Below, in pieces: positions 25,201 through 36,770 of a DNA stretch of 64,000 nucleotides. The notes under the pieces are model-generated. The model saw only the letters and a list, made by a program, of their open reading frames with translations. It searched no databases and had not been told where the DNA came from. The DNA is from Parus major (Eukaryota; Chordata; Aves; Passeriformes; Paridae). Within the stretch, counting starts at the first letter, position 1; each line of letters opens with the position of its first letter. The stretch covers positions 135,486,105 to 135,550,104 of the forward strand of contig NC_031769.1 of the NCBI RefSeq assembly GCF_001522545.3, in the 5' to 3' direction. Position numbers and translations under genes: made by a program.

Positions 25201-27620
25201 GATTTACCTGGATGGTCAGGAGGTATTTCAATTAGCACCAGTTGCTGTGCTTCCACTTTCTTGGATGAATGATATTGTCCTTGTATAGTCTCTATATGGT
25301 TACTCGAACTGCATCTGGCCTTGCCTTGATTATGTGTGTGACAAGACCCATGAATCAAACCACAGTCTCTCTTTCAGTTTGTTTATATCTATAATTATGT
25401 TCCATGTGTTTATTTTAATTTGCATGGCTGTCAGCTGCGAAGAAGAACACTTTATAGAATTATTGTAGTTGTCTATTATCAGTTGTGGCAAATGATCTAA
25501 TCTCGACTGCCTGTCACTATCTGTGAAATTGATTCTCTACATTTCTTATTTTCCCTTTTTTTCCCCTATTCAATCTAAATAAAAAGTGCATCTTTATATT
25601 CTTAGAAATGAAATAAAAATTTCATTTCAACTCAAAATATGAAGGTGGGTCCTACCTGCTTAACCATTTAAAGATAAGCCTTACATTACTTTGTAAATCA
25701 ATCACATGATACAGATAAGTCTTAAAAATGCATCACTGTGTTGACACTTTTATTTGCCAGTCATTACATCATTTTGCCATGAAAACATGTTAAGATATAG
25801 TCAGTTCAAAAATGAAAGATAAAATTTTCATAACCAGCTTTTTTCATCAGCACTTGTCATATTTAAAATTTGGTTGTTTAATTTCACATTCATTGCTTTG
25901 ATTTATATTTCTACAACCAACCTTATTAAGCTTTTCAAAATAAAATTATGAAGTTACATGTGTGCAAATTAACTTCTATCCTGTGGTATGTTTATTGACA
26001 TATCCAAAGGGGTAACGAGTTTTAAGACCACTTATAAATGCCGTGTCTTGGAGTCTAAAATCAAATGTAACCTTACATGATCAGAGTTAAACAAGCATAG
26101 CAAATAACTGTGCCATGACCTTCAGCTTCACTCAATTGAAATAGGACATGGTATGTGGCAAACTTCTGTGGCAAATCTTTGATCCACAATTTACAAGAAT
26201 AAACAATTTACTTTTGGTCTTTCGCTTTTCTGGAGATTCCTTTTTGCAGCTTAGTGGGACAGCATTTTAGCAAAATATCTGTGAATCTGCAAGGCAGAGT
26301 TTCCAAATTATAATGTCATGTCTCTAAGAAACTTCCCTTTAAAGATTAAAATCTTTCCGTCAGTTTCTAGTAATTATGATTCAAAAAACATGATGAAATA
26401 TACAAAATAAGCAGAAAACAGAAAAATCACAACGCATGAAATAATATATGATGACATGTAAACGTTCAATGAGTTCTAGAGACTTGATTTGTAATTTTTG
26501 AAGTCTTGTATTTGGTGCTACAATAAGTTCCTCCAAACCTTCTGCTACTGAATATTTAGGGGTGCCAAAATTGACTGGCAAATCAATGTCATTCTGAAGC
26601 AAGTTTTTAGGCTTTAAAATGTACTGATTTTTTTCTACAGTAGAATGAAGTTCTCAGAAAAATGGAATTTTGTGAAAAATATTGACTGAACCATGAGCTG
26701 TTGGATTTGAAAATTTTAAGTGGGCTTGTGTTTAGCTTCAGGCCAAGGGACAGTCTTCCTGGTCCAGAATTGTAAATTGTATACTCCTATTTCAGTATCT
26801 TTCCTGACTTAACTAGGGCAGACCTTCTCATCCCAGATCAGTCTGAACTGGGCAAATAAAAGTCTTTGACACAGTGCTTTGCCATAGTGGCATTCCATCT
26901 ACAGGGATAGTTAATTTTTATGTGCTCTCTAAAAACCCTTCCCAAAAAAATATTTCTATAGCTTTTGTATTTTATAGAAGGTTTTAAACTTATAAAAAGA
27001 AAAAAAAGAGGAAACTTTAGCAGCTATGTCTACATGGAAGTGCATAGAGTCTCCTGTCAAATTAAACTCTTCTCACCAATATTCATGTGAATACATCTCT
27101 TTGTGTCTTGGGCTGAATCATGGCACAACAACAAGGTTAGAAGTATTTACATGATCAGCTGAAATAAGCTTCAGACCATAAATAACAAACCCAGAAACAA
27201 ACATCTTGGTAAAATAATGGCATAACTTGCAACTATAAAAGAATTATGAATATTCTGCAACTACTACAGAAATGGGAAAGAATTGTATTTTATTGTGGGC
27301 TTTGTTTCCTTTAACATATGTCTACTGCTTATTCCAGATACATGTAAGAAGTACCTTCTTGGACTTTTACAGCCAATGAAAAAATTAAATGTTAGGACAA
27401 AGAAAAATAAAAATCATTGTTCTGAGTATAAAATTCTTCACTGGAGAATAGAAAAAAATGCAGTGTTTGAAGGCTATAAGGTAGTATTTTTACTTCTTGT
27501 GGTTATTAATACAAAGGTATCAAAGAAAATTTTTGAGATAAGAGAGCAAAACCATACCTGTAAACACAAATCTACTCATTGCTTATTCTTTTTATTCTTC
27601 GTAAGTCCACTGTGAAGAAT
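22298..27620. other. Unique AT-rich stretch, no gene seen
   Basis: No recognisable coding sequence or dispersed element. It includes the pyrimidine tract at 23044-23258 and a minus-strand open segment around 26420-26650 that looks somewhat protein-like and is discussed as a weak candidate. Open frames at 24662-24970 and 25092-25358 show no family signature. Confidence 0.55.
23044..23258 (+). repeat. Long polypyrimidine tract
   Basis: About 215 bp made mostly of T and C on the plus strand (tttc, ccctt and ttcc blocks), interrupted by a few purines. The 124-codon open frame across it (23028-23402) is low complexity, rich in Phe, Ser, Leu and Pro, and is a composition artefact. Such tracts can form triplex structures; nothing shows that it matters here. 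Confidence 0.7.
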
Positions 27621-27811
27621 ATGCCAATATGAGAGATGCCCAAAATAGAAAGTTACTTGCAGATTGTGCCTAACCTGTTATATTAAATCAATTATATGGT
27701 AAAAGAGTCTTTCTTTAAGTACTCATTTATTTGACAGAGAAGTAGAACAATTAATAAGAAATTATTAAAAAAAATATGGAAAATAGGTAAATTAAAAACT
27801 AAATTAACTTC
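27621..27811 (+). repeat. Direct repeat copy 1 (~190 bp)
   Basis: It closely matches 31117-31311 in the same orientation. The first ~60 bases differ at only a few positions (shared atgccaatatgagagatgcc, then agaaagttacttgcag). Similarity then weakens but keeps order through catttatttgaca, agaagtag, aaaaaa-tggaaaat and actaaattaactt. Beyond both ends the copies are unrelated. It could be a dispersed repeat family that I do not recognise, or a short local duplication. Confidence 0.8.
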
Positions 27812-28231
27812 AAAAAGAAGTCCAACTCCCCAAACTAGTGCAGAAGGATCACTACAACCTGAAAAAGAAGGAGAAAGTGGGAAAAAGAAGAGATGCCAAT
27901 GAAATCTGTCAATACAAGTACCGACATGCCTATGGCAAAGGCTATTTTTTTCTTAGCAGAACTCTATGTTTTATGTTTGAAACTCTTCAGCTTCTTTTTT
28001 ATGTCCCACTTCAACACAGAATGCTTATGGGTTTCCATCAGCTGCAGAGCAAAAAACATCCAACTGCAGGACCCTATCCTTAATATTATTCTTTATAAGT
28101 TTACCAAAACTATGCAAGGAATAAGGAGGCAGAAGAGATAAAATAAGAATGAGTAAAGAAAAAAAAAAATTAAAAGAATGATGTTTACTTGTCTAGGAAA
28201 CAAAATATGAGACCTTACACTGGTCTGTAGA
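27812..28231. other. Spacer before the large CR1
   Basis: Purine-rich then AT-rich sequence with two overlapping open frames (27838-28083 and 27893-28141). Neither has recognisable domains. No repeat was identified. Confidence 0.5.
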
Positions 28232-29942
28232 TATAGAATCATAGAATCATCAGGGTTTGAAGAGACCTTCCAAATCATCCACTCCAACTGCCAACCCAGC
28301 AGTTCAGTATCACTTTAAACTACTAAATCAGATCATCCAGCACCAGATCCAGACACCTCATTGAGACCTCCAGGGATGGTGACTCCAACACCTCCCTGGC
28401 CAACCTATTCCAGCGCTTGGCCACTCTAAAAGTGATTTTCTTTTCCTGATGTCTAATCTGAATCTTCCCTGTCTCACCTTAAAACCATTTCCTCTGGTCC
28501 TGCCACTGCAGACACAGGAGAACAGACCAGCCCCCACCTCACTACAACCTTTCAGCTGCTTGTAGAGAGCAATAACGTCCCTCCTGAGCCTCCTCTTGAG
28601 ACTAATCAAACCCAGCTCCCTCAGCTGTTCCTCATATGACATGTTTTCTAATCCATTTGTGAGTCACCCTTCTCTGGACATGCTCGAGCACCTTAGTGTC
28701 CCTTTTAACTTGAGGGTCCCAGAACTGAACACAGCACTCCAGGTGTGGTCTCAGCAGTGCTGAGTACAGAGGGCAATCACATCCCTGTTCCTGCTGGCTG
28801 CACTGTTCCTCATAGAGGCCAAGATGCCATTGGCCTTCTTGGCCACCTGAGCACGCTGCTGGCTCCTCCTGAGCCAGCTGTCAAACAGCACCCTCAAGTC
28901 CCTTTCTGCCAAAAAGCTCCCAAGCCACTCTTCCCCAGCTGGTAGCGCTTCATAGGGCTGTTGTAACCTAAGTGCAGGACCTGGCACTTGGCCTTAGTGA
29001 ACTTCCTGCAGCTGTCCTCAGTGCACTGATCAAGTCTTTCTGCTCCAGGTAAGGATGGTCTCTCTGGAGATCCATCCTTACCTGGAGCAGATCAACACTC
29101 CCACCCAGCTTGGTGTCATCTGAAAATTTACTGAGGGTGGTCTCAGTCCCCACATCCAGATTATCAATAAAGATGTTATACTGGCCCCAAAACTAGCCCT
29201 GGGGGATACTTCTAGTGACCTGACACCAGCTGGGTTTTAATGAACAGCTATTCCATTTACCACAGATCTCTGGGCCTGGCCAGACAAGCAGCTTTTTACC
29301 CAGCAAAGAGTCTACTCATCCGGGTTGTGAGGAACCAGTTTTTCTAGGAAAACGCTGTGGGACATGGTGTCAAATGCTTTACTGAAGTCTAGATGGGCCA
29401 CATCCACAGCCTTTCCCTCGTCTACTAAGCAGGTCTCTTTGTCACAGAAGACCAGGTTGGTCAAGCAGAACCTGCCTTTCATAAATCCACGTTGGCTGGA
29501 CTTGATTCCCTGGCTGTTCTGCATGTGCTGTTTAATCATATCTAAAAAGATCAAGGTCATGATCTTTTCCATGACCTTGCCCAGAACTGAGGTTAGGCTG
29601 ACAGGCCTATATTTCCCTGAAACCTCCTTCCAATCCTTGTAGATGGGTGCTACATTTGCTAATTTCCAGTCACCTAGAACTTCTCCAGTTAACCAGGACT
29701 GCTGGTAGTTGATTGAGAGTGGTTTGGCAAATTCTTTTGGCACTTTCTGCATTCTGGGGTGGCTCCCATGAGGACCCATGACTTATGGGTATCTGATTGA
29801 CATAGGAGGTCACTAACCATCTCTTCCAGGATTATGTGGTCTAAATTCCCTAAACTGTGTCCCTAAATTCCAGCTCTGAGGGCTGGATATCTTGGTGACA
29901 GTCAGTCTTGAGAGTGAAGACTGAGGGAAAGGAAATACCTCA
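28232..29942 (-). mobile_element. CR1 LINE, 1.7 kb with reverse-transcriptase remnant
   Basis: This is the largest CR1 here. The 3' end is at the left (antisense atagaatcatagaatcatc at 28232) and the 5'-truncated end is near 29942. On the minus strand, conserved CR1 ORF2 reverse-transcriptase blocks are readable in order. At 29312-29779 there is DWKLANVAPIYK, YRPVSLTSVLGK, GFMKG and DFSKAFDT (the motif A aspartate block). At about 29090-29153 there is [14 protein letters not shown], the catalytic Asp-Asp box, still with both aspartates. At 28751-28987 there is EEWLGSFLAE and [11 protein letters not shown]. At 28358-28642 there is [14 protein letters not shown] and RTRGNG. Frameshifts and stops separate the blocks, so it is a dead copy. 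A perfect inverted repeat at 29039-29091 interrupts the frame just after the catalytic box. Confidence 0.95.
29039..29091. repeat. Perfect 20-bp inverted repeat inside the CR1
   Basis: Arms 29039-29058 and 29072-29091 are exact reverse complements around a 13-base loop. From knowledge of CR1 ORF2, the right arm side is largely native sequence (the segment encoding the Asp-Leu-Leu region downstream of the catalytic box), while part of the left arm replaces expected sequence. This suggests a local templated inversion. Confidence 0.85.
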
Positions 29943-31116
29943 GATGAAATATCACATTGGCTTATTCATTCTAGTTTAAACTAGTTTACTTTTACAGGCA
30001 GATGAAAAACTTTGTTCATTTGTAAAACAATTATGTGTGCACTAGTTGCAGTATGAGTTTATCATTTTAGTAGCATAAGTGTTATTCTGAAATCCAGAAA
30101 ATGTGAGTTATTGTCCTTGTTTGCCTTTGTGTTTCTGCAAAATCCTGTGAGGTTTCTTTCCCTCCTCTGTGCCTTAATTGCTAACAGAAAGCATTGCCGC
30201 TGAAAAGTTCTTCTTAAAAACAATAGAGGGAAAACATTTTATTATATTAAATTTTACTCTTTTGCCATATTCAAAACAATTTGTGCTTGGAAATAACAAA
30301 ATATTTAAGATGGCTCTGTTTACCTCAGTTATAGAAATTACATCTTTGAAATATTCTACTGGATTTCACAAGACTTTCCTTTACTGACCCTTGTTCATCA
30401 GTAAATATTTGCTGAATTCAATCATTCAGCTAAGTCAATTTATGCCACTTTCTGTTCTTAATATTTTACCTATGAGATTTCACTTGCCCTGCAGCAGTTT
30501 TTATGACTAATGGGCTGAACAAATTGTTTTAATGGCATATCTTTCTAGTTCAGACTTTTATATTCTAGACTATTAAAACTCCTACTTCAAGTGGTAAATG
30601 CTGATACAGTGAAGCATACGTACATATACTTTCACACACATTAATATTTTTATTATTACTCAGTCATGCATAAGTCATGCACCTTCAGTGGTTAAGAAAT
30701 ACATTTTACATTTGTATTTTGCAGTCTTTTCCCTCTGAAGCCTCAAATAAAACATTTCTATTAATATCTTTAGTATACATTGTGAGTAAATTTTCTAAAC
30801 ATTACATTAGAGATGTAAGATCATTTTTTAGGGATTAAACACTTTTCTTCAGTATTATACAATAAACATTTTGCAGTAGATTTTTTGGTTAAAAATGTAT
30901 GTAACAGAACATGTGTTTTGGTTTGATATTAATATTCTCTGTAATTTGATAATATTTTTGTAACACAAATAACAAAAAAGAGCAGAATTTCTTTTAGATC
31001 CTTTTTTTGTTTTAACTCCTATTATTTCACCACACTCAGAAGCATCTGAGTACTGAAGGAACGGATTCAGCCTTAATTAACTCTGTGTTGAGGTAATGTC
31101 ATCTTTAGGATGATTT
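29943..31116. other. Unique AT-rich spacer
   Basis: Nothing recognisable. A 69-codon open frame at 30178-30387 has no family signature. Confidence 0.55.
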
Positions 31117-31311
31117 ATGCCAATATGAGAGATGCCCAAAGTAGAAAGTTACTTGCAGAATGTGCCTAGCCTGTTGTATTAAGGAAATTAGGTGATAAAA
31201 TGTAATCTTACTTCAAGTATTCATTTATTTGACAAAGAAGTAGGAAAGTTACCAAGACGTTGCTAAAAAAAAAGATGGAAAATAAGTAAATTCATTACTA
31301 AATTAACTTTC
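31117..31311 (+). repeat. Direct repeat copy 2 (~195 bp)
   Basis: This is the partner of 27621-27811, about 3.5 kb downstream and in the same orientation. Similarity is highest at the 5' end and drops toward the 3' end with small indels. The ends show no tgt...aca signature, no CR1 tail and no tRNA-like head, so it fits none of the element classes seen elsewhere in the window. Confidence 0.8.
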
Positions 31312-32931
31312 AAAGCAATAATCATTGACTCCAATAAAATTATGTTCCTTTAAATAAATAAATATTTGGTTTGAGTTTTTGTTTGGGTTTTTTTGTGGAC
31401 TTTGTGGTTTTGGTTTGCTTTTCTTTTCACTTATTTGCTCATACTCTTAAAGTATTTATATTTCTAAGGAACCTTCAGTCTTGATTTTGTTGTGATTTCT
31501 ACTGACATGTGAAAATAGTAAATAATAATTCTTCTCTTTGTTCCATCAGTTTTAATATGAGGGCTCAATACCCCAAAGTCATAAATACACATAAGAGTTC
31601 TCACTTTCTCTATGAACTTATTCATGCAAAACTGTCTTTAATCAAATCTAAATAAAGAGAAGAGAAACAATATATGCCAATGCAGATCTGTTTGAAAGGC
31701 CAAGAACACAATGTTGTTTATCATTTGGAAGGTAATGAGAACTTTAAAATTCAAATGAATAACGTGTGAAGAGAATCATGGTAGCAAATATGTAACACTG
31801 CAAAAAGTTTGTTTGGTTTAGGACATAAACAATTTGTTAGTTCAGAACAGATATTTGTATAAGTCTGAAGAGATATTTGAACCCTGGTAGCTGTATACTT
31901 AAAATAAATAATTTGAATAAATAAATAATTTGAAACTGAAGATTAAACTATGAAAAATTTCCTTGGCATACCTGCACTTGAATGGGAGCCTTTAATTTAC
32001 ACAAAGCATAACTACATTTTTAATATGCAAAAGGCACATTAATCATTCAAGTGCTAGAGTATCCTTAGAAGAGTCACATTGCTACGTGTCAAAGTAAGAA
32101 CTATTTATAGGAACCCTGATTGTTTTAATTTGAGAGTAAACACAAATTTTTCCAATTTAACCAAGTATTTAATAATTTAGACAATCATATCCCAGTGAAA
32201 AGTAATGTTTTATTTCCCTAACAAATAGGCTGACCTTTAAAATTAGAAGTAATCTATCTTTTATTGCCACTGGATGAGAAGATTTTATCATTTGATTGTC
32301 TCAAGCATTTTAATTTAATTATTTTTCCTGTGTTCTTGAAGAACCCTTTTGTGTTCCTGCTACCCTACATTTGACATAGAAAATAAATTCTAATTCAACT
32401 CATACATTTCTTAAAATTAACAATCCTAAAGTAATAATCATATGTTTAAAGTAGCATATTAGCTTATGACTGTTATCGCATGCGGGAACGGGGCAGTGAG
32501 TGGGACAGTTTCACTAAAGAAAGCTATGTACATTCTCTTGTACATTCAAGAGGTACCAAAATGTGTGCATGTAGAATCCCACTTTTGAGATTGCTTCTGA
32601 AACTTTGTTTTGATTTGTTGACTGAATGGTGCAAATAACTAATTCTTTATGTTTCCAGTGAAGGAGTTTAGGAGGCTGGAAATCTCAAAAACAGAAACAC
32701 AGTAATAATTAGCAAAAAATATTCCTCAAAGTTTGCTTTCTGAACGGGATAGATATAGAAAGTGGGTTTTTTGATTTCTGGCCTACATAATGTGCACATG
32801 TGTGTCACACAGTCACACTCACTGTGCAGAGCAAACTCATATCAGTCGAGGCTTCTGGTCCAACTGTGACCAGTACTGTGAATTCAAGGCAATAAGACAC
32901 TCACTGTAGTTGGCAAGGTACCTAAGAGTAC
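31312..32931. other. Unique AT-rich stretch
   Basis: No gene or known element. It includes a T/G-rich low-complexity run at about 31365-31430. A slightly GC-richer patch near 32475-32510 has no recognised identity. Confidence 0.55.
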
Positions 32932-33293
32932 ATAGAATCAGATAATGGCTTGGATTGGATCACCTTAAAGATCTAGTTCCAGCCTCCTTGCCATAGGCAA
33001 GGACATCTGCCACTAGACCAGATTGCTCAGGGTGTCATCAAACGTGGCCCTGAACACATCCAGGGTTGGGGCATCCACAACTTCTCTGGGCAACCTGTGA
33101 CAGAGGGTGGTGCCTCACCGCCCTCACAGGGAAAAATTTCTTCCTAAATCTGATCTAAACCTACCTTATTTCAGATTAAAACCTCATTACTCATTGTCTT
33201 GCCACTACATGCTCTGGTAAACACTCCCTCTCCAGCTGTCTTCTAGCCCTCCTTTAGGTTCTGGAAGGTGCTACAAGGTCTGCCTGACTTTGT
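32932..33293 (-). mobile_element. CR1 LINE 3' fragment
   Basis: Antisense CR1: atagaatcagataatggctt at the left edge, then gttccagcctccttgcca, tgaacacatccagggttggg, gcatccacaacttctctggg, and aaatttcttcctaaatctga in the expected order. The copy is noncoding and 5'-truncated near 33293. Confidence 0.88.
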
Positions 33294-33896
33294 GTATTGT
33301 GCATTGTGTTTCTACACTGGGCTCAGCATGGCTTTGAATCTGTCCCCCTAAGGTGGAGGGGAACAAAACAGGATATTTTTTTCCACTCCTTTGTTTTAGT
33401 TTGGATGGTTATAAAACCTGTCATTGGCCTTGCTGCTCACATTACCCTCAGGCTAACTAGTCATTACCTGGATTATAGTTAGTTTCTGGCTTCCTGCTAT
33501 AAATGTGTTATAGGTATGTAGAGATTTTTAGAATGTCTCTTTGGTTCCTTCTCATGAAAGGTAAAGCCTTGCAAAAAAGCAGATGTACAGTTCAGAGCTT
33601 TTGACAAGGCTTTCCCATAACTATTTTCTATGCTTTGTTTTCCAGCAAATACCTGAACATATGAAAGAGTTGGGGCTGGGTAGATAGAGCCAAAATCTCG
33701 CCAATCTGAGCACTGATTTGGGGTGTTATTTGCTCAATGAAGTCTTTTAAGCTTGAAACTATCAAAGCATGATACTGGCCACTGATTAAAAATGTTCATG
33801 TATTTTTTAAAGTTGTCTATTGTAACAAAAAATCAAAAATATTTTTCATTTCAAAGCTAAAAATCAACATAGAAAGGTATAAGTCATCAAGTTCCC

Positions 33897-34055
33897 AGAA
33901 TCACAGAGTAGTTAGGGTTAGATGGAAAGTGCTTCCTTCCCCTCAAGTGTAGATCATCACAGGCATCCCTGGAAATCACCTAGTCCAACCCTCTGCCAGG
34001 GCAGGGTCACCTGGAGCAGGTTACACAGGAATATGTCCAGGTCCCTATTCCTTAA
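33897..34055 (-). mobile_element. CR1 LINE 3' end with small insertion
   Basis: It starts with agaatcacagagtagttagg and ends within gttacacaggaatatgtcc. The usual core (aatcacctagtccaaccctc) is present but is separated from the tail by an extra stretch of about 35-40 bases compared with other copies in the window. A noncoding, short relic on the minus strand. Confidence 0.78.
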
Positions 34056-36065
34056 AAGGATATGTCTCTGAACCAGATATGTCTGAAATCTCTGAAAAAG
34101 GCAGTGAAATTTGTCTCAGCTGCGACTTCAATGCAATTAATCCTTGTCCTCCATATTTCACTTTTGTGAATAAAATCTGAAGGCAGCTTTTGGTCTTAAG
34201 ACTGAAGAAAATATTAGTGAAGAGAGAATAAACTAAAGTCTTCTTCCTTCCATTTGCCACCAGAATATTTACCTTTTATTTTTTTTGTTGTTGCTTTGGT
34301 TATAATTCTGAGTGGGAGTACGTGAGACTTATAATTCTTTAAGTTTTCTGGCTCTAAAAATTTTAACTTAAATTTGAGTTTAGCTAAATGAGACTTCTAT
34401 ATAGAACAATATTGTCACATGTCAGACTAGAATTTAGTTTTGTTCTATGAAGTGTGATTTAAATCACATTCTAAACATCTTGATTATGATTAAGACCATT
34501 AATTTTAATTGTAAGTTTCCTTTATTTTCTTCCCAAAAATAGTTTCAGTCTTATCCATTTTCATAAACATTAAACCAAATACAACCTTTGCAGTAAATCT
34601 AGAATTTCAGTTTCACTAAATTAAAAACAGAACAAAGTAATTTCTTGGAAAGGGAAGAAAAAAAATAAACACGTGGAAGGTACATAGATTGGGACAGATC
34701 CTTATTACATATTTTAGAAGTAACAATATTGTAACAGTATCCAGCCTACCCCCTTTGGAAGTCATCTGGTTTCTCTCTTGAAACTGGGAAGACATAAGGT
34801 ATTTACTGTTTACAGCTTAGATATTAGCAGGAAGCAATTTGTGCAAAGAAGATGCAATTTTGCAGTAAGATCCAGAATAGGTGTGTTTTGCTGTATGTCG
34901 TGGTGTACCCTTCCTTTCTGCCACAGACACAGAAAGGCAGAACCTTCCAGAGCCCCAGCCAGTGGTGTGCAGGGGAAAGGGTTTAGGTGCCCTTACTGAG
35001 TCATACTCCAGGGAAAGGACCTAGAACCATTTAAATTAAAGTATGGAATTTTTGGGAGCCTCTCTGAAAACTCGCAACACACAGTTAATATGTAGAAATA
35101 ATTTATTGTGTAGTAGGTAATAATTACATCTTTAGTCATTGTTTATGTCAAGCCTCATTACCATGAAAATTGAAATTCATTTAAGACATGTGAAAGCTGT
35201 TGGTTTAAATTGTTTTTCTTAGTTGGATAAAATTGGAAGTTCTGTGGTGTTTTCAGTTGTTGCAGTTTCCATTTATTACTTTAGAAATATATGCTTCAGA
35301 GCATCACTGTTACAAATGTTGTGTGATTGATATGTAGATTGCAAAAATAAGAGTATCTCAGCTAAATGTAAATTGAAACAGAAGCATTTAAAAATAAATT
35401 AAGTATGGATGGTGAAAGAAGTTAAGAATTTAGTATTTAACTATAAAAATTAATTTTCTATTAAATGAAAATACTTTATAAAAATTGAAATTTCCTTTTT
35501 TGCACTTAAACAGTACAAACCCAGAAAAAATACTGATTAATAAAATGTCTAATTTTTTTTGTATGCTGTCTTTGCTCTAGGAATAGTAATGTAGGTCTTA
35601 CCTTTAAAATGAGGCTTCTGTTTATAAAAGAATGAGCTACACACATCTGATTATTTTTTCTGATGTGAATTTGACAAGCTGCATAATATTTGGTTTAATC
35701 TCAGATTGAGAAGGAGTCAAGTTTATTTTGAAATGTTATTTTTAGACATTTCAATAAAAAAGGACAAAAAAATCTTTTAAAGAAAAAAAAATAATTTTAT
35801 GGACATACCTCATTACCATTCTCTGTGGTTTCCTGGAATTATTTGTCCAGTAATGCCCATACTTGGTCCATAGCTGATGGCTGTTCTTCATTTGCTGCAG
35901 TAATCACAAAATTTCTTTATTTCTCTGTGCAACAAGTTCAAACTGATGTATCCAGCCCACACATCCAAACAGGCCATGCATTCTTCTTAGTCACCTCCTC
36001 CCTTATTAAATACATAACTTTTCTAGATAACCACCTCAGAATTGTAGAGACATGGGTTTGAAGGA
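34056..36065. other. Unique AT-rich stretch
   Basis: No gene or repeat recognised. Open frames at 34045-34260, 34778-34999 and 35825-36061 have no domain I recognise and no splice or promoter context. Confidence 0.55.
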
Positions 36066-36770
36066 TGGATTTTGACTATTCAGTCAATATGGAATTGGCT
36101 AGATGGACAGAGCCAGAGAACTGTGGTCAATGGTTCTATGTCCAGGTGGAAGTTGGTGATAAGTGATGTCCCTCAGAGCTCTGTCTTGGGATGGGTACTG
36201 TTCAATAGCCTCATCAATGACACAAAGAGTGATGAGTGCACCCTCTGCAGGTCTGCAGAAGCTGAGGAGCTCAGTGGACACAACAGAAGGATGGGATGAT
36301 GTGCAGAGGGACCATGACAAATGTGAAGGTGGGCCCACAAGAGCTTCATGACGATTAATTAGTCCAAGTGAAAGGTGCTACACCTGAGTAAGGGCAATCC
36401 CAGAAATGAGCACAGACTTTGAGCAGTCATTGAGAGAAGTTCTGTGGAGAAGTACTTGGAGGTTCCTGTGGATAAACTGCTGAATGTGAGTCAACAGTGT
36501 GAGCTTGCAGCTCTGAAAACCAAACACATTCTGGCCAGTAGGTCAGGTGGTGGAGTGACCAGCAGACCAGCAGACCAGCAGATCAAGAGGTGAGTCTGCC
36601 CCTCTCCTCTGCCCTCATGAGACCCTATCTTCAGTTCTGCACCCTGGGATCCTCAGCACAAGATGTCGAGATGATGAGAAAGATGAGTCCATCAGGGGGA
36701 CACAAAGATGATCAGAGGGCTGGAGCACCTCTCCTGTGAAGACATTTTCTCAGAATGTGTTGGAGAATGT
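36066..36770 (+). mobile_element. CR1 LINE: ORF2 reverse-transcriptase tail, degraded
   Basis: The sense strand gives CR1 ORF2 pieces: [14 protein letters not shown], then [14 protein letters not shown] (the GVPQGSVLGPVLFN block with changes), then [11 protein letters not shown] at 36072-36240. Nucleotide-level CR1 blocks follow (aagatgatcagagggctgga and gcacctctcctgtgaagaca near 36708-36745). The copy stops short of the 3' UTR, so both ends are missing. A small tandem of gaccagcaga units lies at about 36558-36585. Confidence 0.88.
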
